Positions 48,604 to 56,473 of a stretch of DNA of 64,000 nt are shown here, one piece after another. A model generated the notes under the pieces. It saw only the letters and a list, made by a program, of their open reading frames with translations. It did no database searches and had not been told where the DNA came from. The stretch is from the NCBI RefSeq assembly GCF_001571145.1, contig NZ_BCTF01000005.1:124001-188000 (forward strand), given 5' to 3'. The DNA comes from Hydrogenophaga flava NBRC 102514 (GTDB lineage: Bacteria; Pseudomonadota; Gammaproteobacteria; Burkholderiales; Burkholderiaceae_C). Every line of letters starts with the position of its first letter. Position 1 is the stretch's first letter. Made by a program: the position numbers and the translations under genes.

Positions 48604-49209
48604 TCAGACCGTGGTCGGCACCGTGTCCAGTCGGGCACGCTCCTGCGCAGTCAGCACGGTGGGTTCGACCACCGGGAGGCCTGCTGCGTCGAAGAACGGG
48701 TTGGCCTTGTATGCCCCCGACAGCCGACTGCCGGCGACGATCCGCAAGATCCGCAGCACGGCTCCGGGCAGGCCGAATGCCCGTGGCTTGGGGTTGTCCA
48801 GCGCGCTCTGTGTGTTGGCGCTCGCCAGCACGGGCCCGAAGGCAGCCTCCAGCGGCGCGCTGTCCAGACACTGCACGAGCAGACCAGTGAACGGCATGTT
48901 GCGGCTGGTCATGGTGTTGCCCACCGGGGTGCGGCAGCACGCGGCGTACCAGCGCAGCATGCCCTTGGGCGACAGGCGCATCACCGCGAGGTGTTCAATG
49001 CCTTGGGTGAACCGGATGCGGTGCGGCGCCAGCTGCACCACATCCGAACCGCCCTGCGCATCCAGCACGTGCCCGGCCGGACCGAGGTAGCGGGCGAACG
49101 CCTGACAGTCCTTGCAGTAGCACACCATGCGACTGGTCGGCCCGCTCCGTTCGATCTGGCCTTGCAGTGCACCGCAGCGGCAGCGCAATGGGTGGGTGGC
49201 GGTGGTCAT
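48604..49209 (-). CDS. DUF6151 / GFA-like zinc-binding protein
   Basis: This 201-residue protein has the zinc-site pattern of the glutathione-dependent formaldehyde-activating (GFA/CENP-V) group: CRCGALQG near the N-terminus, VCYCKDCQAFARYLG and a later WYAACCRTPVGNT. These cysteines bind zinc in a mostly beta fold. I associate this subgroup with DUF6151. Enzymatic function is unproven. It precedes a WYL regulator gene by 9 bases and follows a VOC family gene after a 79-base gap. Confidence 0.8.
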   Translation of the reverse strand: MTTATHPLRCRCGALQGQIERSGPTSRMVCYCKDCQAFARYLGPAGHVLDAQGGSDVVQLAPHRIRFTQGIEHLAVMRLSPKGMLRWYAACCRTPVGNTMTSRNMPFTGLLVQCLDSAPLEAAFGPVLASANTQSALDNPKPRAFGLPGAVLRILRIVAGSRLSGAYKANPFFDAAGLPVVEPTVLTAQERARLDTVPTTV

Positions 49210-49288
49210 CGGGTCTCCCTGTGCCGACGTGGCGAGCTCATTGTGCGTGAACCGCGGGACCTTCCGGCCCCGGTGCCGGAGCCGGCCT

Positions 49289-49666
49289 TCACGCCAGCGC
49301 GTGCAGGCCCACGCGGTTGCCTTCGCTGTCGATGATGTGCGCGAAACAGCCCATGCCTTCGGGCAGGGTCACCTTGGGCTGGGCCACCCGGCCGCCCGCG
49401 GCTTCGGCGCGCGCGATCCAGGGGTCCAGCGCGTCGCCGGCGTTGAGGTAGACCAGGGTGCCCTGGTCGGCGGGCCGCATCACCGGGTTCCTGAACAGCG
49501 CACCGCGCACGTCGGTCTCGCGCTCGCCGGGGAACACGGCCAGCTCCTGGTCGGGGCCGCCAAAGGCTTCGCGCTTGAGGGACTGGCGGGTCAGCGCCTC
49601 GTAGAAGCGCACAGCGCGGTCCATGTCGGCGACCGGGATTTCGAACCAGTTGAGGGTGTGTGCCAT
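49289..49666 (-). CDS. VOC (glyoxalase-like) family protein
   Basis: The 125-residue single-module VOC protein opens with LNWFEIPVADMDRAVRFYEA and ends with MGCFAHIIDSEGNRVGLHAL. The Asp/Glu-Gly-Asn segment near the C-terminus is typical of the PhnB/glyoxalase-like branch. Such proteins detoxify aldehydes or bind antibiotics, and the substrate here is unknown. Genes of this type commonly accompany WYL/YafY regulators, and one lies two genes downstream. It should work as a dimer because only one module is present. Confidence 0.88.
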   Translation of the reverse strand: MAHTLNWFEIPVADMDRAVRFYEALTRQSLKREAFGGPDQELAVFPGERETDVRGALFRNPVMRPADQGTLVYLNAGDALDPWIARAEAAGGRVAQPKVTLPEGMGCFAHIIDSEGNRVGLHALA

Positions 49667-49762
49667 GAAAGACTCCAGGGTGTGGTTGAACAGAACCCGG
49701 AGTCTGCGGACCCCCTGCTGACAGCGCTGTGGCAGCAGGCTGTCAGCGGTTGCATCAACGCA

Positions 49763-50182
49763 TCAGAGCAGTTCTTGCGGGATGTTGCCGCCGTTGGCCG
49801 CGATGTGGCCCAGCACGTTCTTGTGCAGCCACATGTTCATCTTGGCCGAGTCGGCCATCAGCTCGTCGGGGCAGTACAGCTCCTTGGCCAGTTCCTTGCG
49901 CGCGGCCAGGCTGCTGTCCAGGCCCAGCAGCTTGAGCAGGTCGACGATGGAGGTCTTCCAGTTGAGCTTTTCGGGGTGCTTGGCGGCCTTGTCGGTCAGC
50001 AGCGCCATCACGTCCACCATGGCGATGGGATTGACCACAGGCGCGGCTGGTGCCGCAGGGGCCGCGGCGGGTGCGGCGGCCGGGGCGGGTGCGGGGGCTG
50101 CGGCGGCGGGCGGAATGATGACCGGCGCGGCGGCCGCGTCCTTCATGCCGAGTTTTTCGAGGATGTTGCTGAAGAAACCCAT
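49763..50182 (-). CDS. DUF3597 family protein
   Basis: The 139-residue protein starts MGFFSNILEKLGM, followed by an Ala/Pro-rich linker (about 17-48) and a conserved C-terminal domain of about 85 residues (VDVMALLTDKAAKHPEKLNW; SIVDLLKLLGLDSSLAARKE; HIAANGGNIPQELL). This matches DUF3597, in which an amphipathic N-terminus and a helical domain resembling peptidoglycan-binding modules flank a linker. Its role is unknown. ATG 50182 is preceded by GGAGCAGCAGC. It stands alone between the VOC and lrgB genes. Confidence 0.85.
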   Translation of the reverse strand: MGFFSNILEKLGMKDAAAAPVIIPPAAAAPAPAPAAAPAAAPAAPAAPVVNPIAMVDVMALLTDKAAKHPEKLNWKTSIVDLLKLLGLDSSLAARKELAKELYCPDELMADSAKMNMWLHKNVLGHIAANGGNIPQELL

Positions 50183-50369
50183 GCTGCTGCTCCTGTGGCG
50201 TCGATTGAAGGGAGGTGTCGGGCCGGACGCGCTCGGCCTCGGAGGGACAGCATAACGGCCGATGTGCCACCAAAGCATGACAAATCGTCGCAAAGGGTCG
50301 GTCCGGGGCCGCCGTGTGCGGCAGTGCCCGCGGCTGTGCCACTGGCGCCACGGGTGCGGACCACGCGGC

Positions 50370-51143
50370 TCAGAGCCAGCGCAGCAGCCCACCCGCCACC
50401 AGCGGCAGCGCGACCGCGCTGAACAGGGCCGAGAGGCCCATGGCCAGGCCGGCGAAGGCCCCCATTTCTTCACTCACCAGAAAGGCGCGCGCGGTGCCGA
50501 TGCCGTGCGCCGCCGTGCCCAGGGCGAAGCCGCGCACGGTCGGGTCGGTGATGCGCAGCAGGTCGAACAGGCTGCGCGCGCTGGCCGCCCCCAGGATGCC
50601 GGTACAGACCACCAGCACCGCCGTCAGCGTGGGCAGGCCGCCGATCTTTTCGGCGATGCCCATGGCCACCGGCGCGGTGACCGACTTGGGCGCCAGCGAG
50701 GCGATGGTGGCCGGGCCCGCCCCCAACGCCCAGCCGATGCCGATGGCGCTCACCGTGGCCGCCAGCGTGCCCACCACCAGGCCGCCCAGCATGGGCAGCC
50801 ACAGGCGTTTGAGGCGCGGCAGCTGCTCGTACAGCGGCACGGCCAGCGCCACCGTGGCGGGACCGAGCAGGAAATGCACGAACTGCGCGCCCTCGAAGTA
50901 GGTGGCATAGGGCGTGCCCGTGGCCCAGAGCAGCGAGCCCAGGGCAATCACCGCCAGCGCCACCGGGTTGGCCAGCGGGTGAAAGCCGCTGCGGCGGTAC
51001 AGCATGAAGGCGCCCTGGTAGACCAGCAGCGTGAGCGCCAGGCCCAGCAGCGGCGTGGTCGAGAGGTAGACCCAGACGTCCACCAGCCGGCCGCCGATGG
51101 CGCTGCCGGCGACCACCTGGATCAGTGGCGCTTCAGCGCTCAT
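50370..51143 (-). CDS. lrgB: LrgB/CidB family membrane protein
   Basis: The 257-residue protein has six or more membrane helices. LrgB landmarks are FVHFLLGPATVALAVPLYEQ, LAPKSVTAPVAMGIAEKIGG and GFALGTAAHGIGTARAFLVS. LrgAB systems affect murein hydrolase activity and, in several bacteria and plant plastids, transport glycolate or pyruvate. The glcEF glycolate oxidase genes upstream on the same strand make glycolate handling a strong possibility. It overlaps lrgA by 11 bases. Confidence 0.9.
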   Translation of the reverse strand: MSAEAPLIQVVAGSAIGGRLVDVWVYLSTTPLLGLALTLLVYQGAFMLYRRSGFHPLANPVALAVIALGSLLWATGTPYATYFEGAQFVHFLLGPATVALAVPLYEQLPRLKRLWLPMLGGLVVGTLAATVSAIGIGWALGAGPATIASLAPKSVTAPVAMGIAEKIGGLPTLTAVLVVCTGILGAASARSLFDLLRITDPTVRGFALGTAAHGIGTARAFLVSEEMGAFAGLAMGLSALFSAVALPLVAGGLLRWL

Positions 51144-51498
51144 GGCGTTGCTCCGGCGGCGCCACGCGCTTCATCAGCCAGGCCATGGTCAGGGCCGCGC
51201 TGGCCAGGCCGATCCAGGTGCTCAGCACCAGCGCCACGCCGATGGCCAGCGCCTCATCGCCCAGGCGCTGCAGGTGCAGCATCACACCCACACCCGCGGG
51301 CACGAACAGCAGCGAGAGGTGCTGCAGCAGGGTCGCGGCGGTGGGCTTGAGCGCGGCCAGCCAGGCGGGTTTGCACACCAACGCCAGCAGCAGCCCGGCC
51401 ATGCCGACCACCGGGCCGGGCACGGGGACCGCGAGGGTGCGCACCAGCGCCTCGCCAATGAGTTGGCAAACCAGCAAGGTGGCGAGCGAGGGGATCAT
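51133..51498 (-). CDS. lrgA: LrgA/CidA family holin-like protein
   Basis: The 121-residue protein has four membrane helices, with LVCQLIGEALVRTLAVPVPG, then PVVGMAGLLLALVC and LSLLFVPAGVGVMLHLQRLG, the CidA/LrgA signature. It acts with LrgB as a holin-like or transporter pair. The ends of the two genes overlap by 11 bases, so translation is coupled. It starts 46 bases after the glcF stop, which suggests a shared transcript with glcEF and a role in glycolate transport; this is inference from position and from known PLGG1-like fusions of LrgA and LrgB. Confidence 0.9.
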   Translation of the reverse strand: MIPSLATLLVCQLIGEALVRTLAVPVPGPVVGMAGLLLALVCKPAWLAALKPTAATLLQHLSLLFVPAGVGVMLHLQRLGDEALAIGVALVLSTWIGLASAALTMAWLMKRVAPPEQRHER

Positions 51499-51544
51499 GC
51501 GCTGGACTGTACCCCCGCGCCCCGCAGAGGTTCAGGCGCGCAAG

Positions 51545-52777
51545 TCAGACGTGCAAGGCGTCGTCGAGCAGCTCGATCCAGTGCCGCACCGGCGTGGCGG
51601 TGCCGCTCTGCAGGTGGGTGATGCAGCCGATGTTGGCGCTGGCGATCACCGCCGGTTGCAGCTCATTCAGATGGCCCAGCTTGCGGTCGCGCAGCTGGTA
51701 GGCCAGTTCGGGGTTGAGCACCGAGTAGGTGCCGGCCGAGCCACAGCACAGGTGCGCTTCGTTGCGCGCCACCTGCACGGTGAAGCCGAGCGCAGTCAGA
51801 TGGGTTTCGACACCGCCCTTGAGCTGCTGCCCGTGCTGCAGGGTGCAGGGTGGGTGAAAGCCGATCACTTTCTTCGCATCGGGCTGCTGCGCGAGCTTGG
51901 GTTTCAAGATCGGCACCAGGGCCGGCAGCAGCTCGCTCAGGTCTTTGGTGAGTTCGCTGATGCGCGCGGCCTTGGCGGCATAGGCCGGGTCGTGCTGCAG
52001 GATGTGGCCGTACTCCTTGACCGTGACACCACAGCCCGACGCGTTCATCACGATGGCCTCGGCGCCCGCTTCGATGTGCGGCCACCAGGCGTCGATGTTG
52101 GCGCGCATCTGCGCGGTGCCGCCGTCCTGGTCGTTGAGGTGGAACTTCACCGCACCGCAGCAACCCGCCTCCGGCGCGACCACGGTCTGGATACCCGCGG
52201 CGTCCAGCACGCGCGCGGTGGCGGTGTTGATGTTGGGCATCATGGCCGGCTGCACACAGCCCGCCAGCATCAGCACCTTGCGCGCATGGGTCGCGGTCGG
52301 CCAGCGGCCCGCGTCCTGCTTGGCGGGCACCTTGTTCTTCAGCGTCTCGGGCAGCAGACCACGCACCAGCTGGCCCAGCTTCATCGCGGGGCCGAAGGCG
52401 GGCGAGGTCAGGCCTTCCTTCAGCAGCCAGCGCACAGCTTTTTCGCCCGCCGGGCGCGGCACCTTGGCGTCCACCACCTTGCGGCCGATGTCGACCAGGT
52501 GACCGTAGTCCACACCGCTGGGGCAGGTGCTCTCGCAGTTGCGGCAGGTCAGGCACCGGTCCAGGTGCAGCTGGGTGGCGCGCGTGGGCTGCGCCCCTTC
52601 AAACACCTGCTTCATCAGGTAGATGCGGCCGCGCGGGCCGTCCAGCTCGTCACCGAGCAGCTGGTAGGTGGGGCAGGTGGCGGTGCAGAAGCCGCAGTGC
52701 ACGCACTTGCGCAGGATGGCTTCGGCGGCCAGGCCGTCGGGCGTGCCTTGGAATTCAGGGGCGAGGTTGGTTTGCAT
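51545..52777 (-). CDS. glcF: Glycolate oxidase iron-sulfur subunit GlcF
   Basis: The 410-residue protein has two [4Fe-4S] motifs, CVHCGFCTATCPT near residue 25 and CLTCRNCESTCPSG near 75. Two CCG domains follow, EAGCCGAVKFHLNDQDGG and AHLCCGSAGTYSVLNPELAY. It transfers electrons from the GlcD flavoprotein to the quinone pool during glycolate oxidation to glyoxylate. ATG 52777 is 7 bases after the glcE stop. The two read leftward together toward lrgAB. No glcD is present in this window. Confidence 0.95.
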   Translation of the reverse strand: MQTNLAPEFQGTPDGLAAEAILRKCVHCGFCTATCPTYQLLGDELDGPRGRIYLMKQVFEGAQPTRATQLHLDRCLTCRNCESTCPSGVDYGHLVDIGRKVVDAKVPRPAGEKAVRWLLKEGLTSPAFGPAMKLGQLVRGLLPETLKNKVPAKQDAGRWPTATHARKVLMLAGCVQPAMMPNINTATARVLDAAGIQTVVAPEAGCCGAVKFHLNDQDGGTAQMRANIDAWWPHIEAGAEAIVMNASGCGVTVKEYGHILQHDPAYAAKAARISELTKDLSELLPALVPILKPKLAQQPDAKKVIGFHPPCTLQHGQQLKGGVETHLTALGFTVQVARNEAHLCCGSAGTYSVLNPELAYQLRDRKLGHLNELQPAVIASANIGCITHLQSGTATPVRHWIELLDDALHV

Positions 52778-52784
52778 CGTGGGT

Positions 52785-53912
52785 TCAGCCCATCTTGTTC
52801 TGGTTGAAGAGGCCGAGCGGGTCGAAGGCCTCGCGCAGGCGTTTCGTGATCGTCTGCAGCGCCGGGCTCTCGGCATCGAAGCGGCACACGCCGGGTGCGC
52901 CATCGGAATCGGCACGGAACAGGGTCGCGTGGCCCTGCATCCTGGCCGCGGCCGCACGGATCGGCGTGGCCGCTGAGGCCGGCGCCCAGAGCCAGCGCTG
53001 CGCGCCCTGCCACTCGATCAGTTGCGCAAACGGCAGCTCCAGCACCGGCGCGGTCTGCGGCAGCGACAGGCGCCACAGGCAGAGGTCCGGCGATGGCGCG
53101 GTGAAAAACGGCAGGGTCTGGTCGCGGCAGGCGGCCCAGTCGGGGCCGGCCTGGGCGTTGTCCATGCGCTGGCCACCGGCCTCGCGCGCCAGCCGTTCGC
53201 TGGCCGCTTCGACGGCTGCCACGGCGCCGCGCAGGCGCACGAACAGCAGCTCGGGCGCATCGGGTGCGGTGTCGTCCTTCACCCAGCAGCTCGCGTTGAG
53301 CGGCAGCGGCTGGCCGCCCCAGCGGTGCAGCTGCTCCAGCGCGTCGTGCTGGCCCATGTTGAACACCAGCGTGGCCTCGGCTGGCGCCACCGGCAGCACC
53401 TTGAGCGAGAGGTGGGTGATCACGCCCAGCGTGCCCATCGACCCGGCAAGCGCGCGGCTGATGTCGTAGCCAGCCACGTTCTTCATCACCTGACCGCCAA
53501 AGGTGAGCCATTCGGCCTGGCCATTGATGAACTGGGCACCCAGCACGTAGTCGCGCACGCCGCCTGCGGTGGCGCGTGCCGGGCCGGCGAGACCGGCGGC
53601 CACGGCGCCGCCGATGGTCGAACCTGCACCGAAATGCGGCGGATCGAACGGCAGGTGCTGGCCTTTCTCGCCCAGCGCCGCCTCGACCTCGGCCAGTGGC
53701 GTGCCGGCGCGCACGGTGATCACCAGTTCGCTGGGTTCGTGCGCCACGATGCCGCTGAAGCCGCGCGTGTCCAGCAGCTGGCCGCTCACCGGTTCGCCGT
53801 GAAAGGCCTTGGTGTCGCCGCCACGGATGCGCAGCGGCGTGCGCGCCGAGACGGCGGCGCGGACCTGGTCGATCAGCTCGTGCGGGGTGTCGTTCGTGGG
53901 GCTGTTCTGCAT
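52785..53912 (-). CDS. glcE: Glycolate oxidase FAD-binding subunit GlcE
   Basis: The 375-residue protein of the vanillyl-alcohol-oxidase FAD-binding fold shows LRIRGGDTKAFHGEPV, ELVITVRAGTPLAEVEAAL and LPFDPPHFGAGSTIGGAVAA, the PP-loop style FAD-binding region. GGQVMKNVAGYDISRALAGS and a C-terminal FDPLGLFNQNKM follow. GlcE forms the glycolate dehydrogenase complex with GlcD and GlcF. An ATG at 53921 is also possible and adds three residues. The next gene upstream is a small secreted protein, not glcD, so the catalytic partner must be encoded elsewhere. Confidence 0.93.
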   Translation of the reverse strand: MQNSPTNDTPHELIDQVRAAVSARTPLRIRGGDTKAFHGEPVSGQLLDTRGFSGIVAHEPSELVITVRAGTPLAEVEAALGEKGQHLPFDPPHFGAGSTIGGAVAAGLAGPARATAGGVRDYVLGAQFINGQAEWLTFGGQVMKNVAGYDISRALAGSMGTLGVITHLSLKVLPVAPAEATLVFNMGQHDALEQLHRWGGQPLPLNASCWVKDDTAPDAPELLFVRLRGAVAAVEAASERLAREAGGQRMDNAQAGPDWAACRDQTLPFFTAPSPDLCLWRLSLPQTAPVLELPFAQLIEWQGAQRWLWAPASAATPIRAAAARMQGHATLFRADSDGAPGVCRFDAESPALQTITKRLREAFDPLGLFNQNKMG

Positions 53913-53991
53913 GGCCGCCATGGTAGCGGCGGGGCCCCGGACGGCCTTTGAATTTTTTGCACGGCCGGCTGCAATCCCGGCGCCGTCACCA

Positions 53992-54225
53992 TCAGCGCGT
54001 ATGCCCCAAGCAGGCGCCCGCGTTGGGGCGGCCACGGCATTCGCGCTTCAGGCGCTTCTCGCGCGCGGCGGGCGTTTCGCTGGACGGCGCGTCGATGAAG
54101 CTGACGCGGGCCGGCGGGCGGCGCTCGGTCTTGGGCGTCTGGCTGGCGCCGCCAGCCTGAAGCGGCAGCGCCACGGCCAGGTTGAGCGCCAGCAGGGCCA
54201 GGCGCGGCAGCGGGTGTGCAGACAT
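53992..54225 (-). CDS. Small exported protein, unknown
   Basis: The 77-residue protein has a predicted signal peptide (PLPRLALLALNLAVALPLQA) and a short basic mature part (about 50 residues) with two cysteines near the end (ECRGRPNAGACLGHTR) that could form a disulfide. The segment KTERRPPARVSFIDAPSSET is probably disordered. I do not recognise a family. An alternative start at 54234 adds three residues. It stands between the amtB terminator and glcE and may share a transcript with glcEF after an 79-base gap. Confidence 0.55.
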   Translation of the reverse strand: MSAHPLPRLALLALNLAVALPLQAGGASQTPKTERRPPARVSFIDAPSSETPAAREKRLKRECRGRPNAGACLGHTR

Positions 54226-54304
54226 GGGTTCCATCCCGGTGTGTGTGACAGCCCGCCATGTTCGCGGCTGTTCCGGGCCCCGTCTGTGATGCATTCACCA
54301 GACG

Positions 54305-54337
54305 AAAAAAGACCCGCGGCCTTGCGGCGCGCGGGTC
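54305..54337 (-). terminator. Rho-independent terminator of glnK-amtB
   Basis: On the minus strand GACCCGCG (54330-54337) pairs perfectly with CGCGGGTC (54311-54318) around an 11-base GC-rich loop, and six T residues follow directly (54305-54310). It begins 31 bases after the amtB stop codon. This is the clearest intrinsic terminator in the window. Confidence 0.9.
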
Positions 54338-54368
54338 GAACATCCAAAGGAGGCAATCGTTCGCTGTA

Positions 54369-55826
54369 TCAGCGGTTGTAGGCGGTTTCGCCGTGCGAGC
54401 TGATGTCCAGACCTTCGCGTTCCTGCTCTTCGGTCACGCGCAGGCCCAGGGTCAGATCGACGATCTTGTAGGCGATGAAGGCGACGATGGAGGACCACAC
54501 GATGGTGATGACCACGCCTTCGGCCTGCACCAGCAGCTGGCTGGCGATGGAGAAGTCATCGCCCTTGACGCCGCCCAGCGAACCGGCGGAGAACACGCCG
54601 GTCAGCATGGCACCGACGATGCCGCCGACACCGTGCACGCCGAACACGTCCAGCGAGTCGTCGGCACCGAGCATTTTCTTCAGACCGGTCACGCCCCACA
54701 GGCACAGGAAGCCGGCGACCAGACCGATGATGATGGCGCCCATGACGCCCACCGTGCCGCAGGCCGGGGTGATGGCGACCAGGCCGGCGACGGCACCGGA
54801 GGCAGCGCCCAGCATCGAGGCCTTGCCCTTGGCCAGGGCTTCACCCACGCACCAGGCCAGCACGGCGGCGGCGGTGGCCATCAGGGTGTTGATGAAGGCC
54901 AGGGTGGTGCCACCGTTGGCTTCCAGGTTGGAGCCGGCGTTGAAACCGAACCAGCCCACCCACAGCAGCGAGGCGCCGACCATGGTCAGGGTCAGGCTGT
55001 GCGGGGCCATGGCTTCCTTGCCGTAGCCGATGCGCTTGCCCAGGACGTAGGCGCCCACCAGACCGGCCATGGCGGCATTGATGTGCACCACGGTGCCGCC
55101 GGCGAAGTCCAGCGCGCCCTTGTCGAACAGGTAACCGCCCGCGCCCCAGACCATGTGGGCGATCGGCAGGTAGCTGAAGGTGAACCAGATGGCGCAAAAC
55201 AGCAGCACGGAGCCGAACTTGATGCGCTCGGCGAAGGAGCCGACGATCAGCGCGCAGGTGATGCCCGCGAAGGTGCACTGGAAGGCGATGAATATGAACT
55301 CGGGGATCATCACGCCGGCCGTGAAGGTGGCCGCCAGCGAATCGGTGGTGACGCCCTTGAGGAACAGCTTGTCGAAGTTGCCGTAGATCAGGCCCTCGCC
55401 GCCGAAGGCGACGCTGTAGCCGTAGACGGCCCACAGCACGGAGATCAGCGAGAACACCACCATCACCTGCATCAGCACGGACAGCATGTTCTTGCTGCGC
55501 ACCAGGCCGCCGTAGAACAGGGCCAGGCCGGGCACGACCATCAGCAGCACGAGGATGGTGGAGATCATCATCCAGGTGACGTCGCCCTTGTCCACCGTTT
55601 CCTTCACGGCTTCGGCGGGCGCGGCTTCTGCCGCAGCCGGTGCAGCCTCGGCAGCGGCGGGTGCCGCAGCTGCGTCGGCGGCCGGGGCCGCTGCAGGAGC
55701 GGCCTCGGCAGCAGGGGCGGTGGCGGCCGGTGCATCGGCGGGCTTGGCGGCGTCCTGGGCCATGGCGGAGAACCCGCCGAACATAAGGCCTGCCCCCAGG
55801 AGCAGGGAAGCGATCAGTTTTTTCAT
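54369..55826 (-). CDS. amtB: Ammonium transporter AmtB
   Basis: The 485-residue protein has a signal peptide (KLIASLLLGAGLMFGGFSAM) and an unusually long Ala/Pro/Glu-rich periplasmic stretch (about 25-75). Eleven membrane helices follow, with WMMISTILVLLMVVPGLALF and YGGLVRSKNM, GTVVHINAAMAGLVGAYVLG (pore histidine) and GVHGVGGIVGAMLTGVFSAG (second pore histidine). It conducts ammonium into the cell and is blocked by the PII protein encoded 31 bases upstream. A terminator follows at 54305-54337, and a sigma-54 promoter lies before glnK. Confidence 0.96.
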   Translation of the reverse strand: MKKLIASLLLGAGLMFGGFSAMAQDAAKPADAPAATAPAAEAAPAAAPAADAAAAPAAAEAAPAAAEAAPAEAVKETVDKGDVTWMMISTILVLLMVVPGLALFYGGLVRSKNMLSVLMQVMVVFSLISVLWAVYGYSVAFGGEGLIYGNFDKLFLKGVTTDSLAATFTAGVMIPEFIFIAFQCTFAGITCALIVGSFAERIKFGSVLLFCAIWFTFSYLPIAHMVWGAGGYLFDKGALDFAGGTVVHINAAMAGLVGAYVLGKRIGYGKEAMAPHSLTLTMVGASLLWVGWFGFNAGSNLEANGGTTLAFINTLMATAAAVLAWCVGEALAKGKASMLGAASGAVAGLVAITPACGTVGVMGAIIIGLVAGFLCLWGVTGLKKMLGADDSLDVFGVHGVGGIVGAMLTGVFSAGSLGGVKGDDFSIASQLLVQAEGVVITIVWSSIVAFIAYKIVDLTLGLRVTEEQEREGLDISSHGETAYNR

Positions 55827-55857
55827 TTGGGTGCTCTTTCTGATGCGGGTGCGGGAA

Positions 55858-56202
<345 letters not shown>

Positions 56203-56279
56203 TTACCTCTTCTAGGGTGGGACGGTGTCGGGTCGGGGCCGGGTGACACCACGGGTTGATGCAATCGCTTACAGCCTGA

Positions 56280-56295
56280 AGCAGGGACCGTGCCA
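56280..56295 (-). promoter_or_regulatory. Sigma-54 promoter of glnK-amtB
   Basis: On the minus strand the sequence TGGCACGGTCCCTGCT matches the sigma-54 consensus TGGCACG-N4-TTGCW at all but one position (C for T in the -12 element). GG lies at about -24 and GC at about -12. The predicted start near 56269 leaves a leader of about 73 bases to glnK. I found no convincing full NtrC site upstream; any would lie in the comM 5' region. Confidence 0.8.
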
Positions 56296-56473
56296 GCAGG
56301 CCACCCACCCCGCCGCCAAGGCGCCGCCCCAGAGGGAAAACGTCCTCCCGACGGGGGCTGCGGTCCCACCCGCGCTCATGACATGATCCCCGCGCCGCGG
56401 CCGCAGAGCCGCACCAAACACGTGCATCCCGGTGTCCAGCGGGCCATGCACCGAAACAGGGATGGAGGACCGG

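Noticed and set aside
49763-50182. Ala/Pro-rich run in the DUF3597 protein as a repeat element
   Set aside because: It is an in-frame disordered linker typical of the family, not a mobile or satellite repeat.
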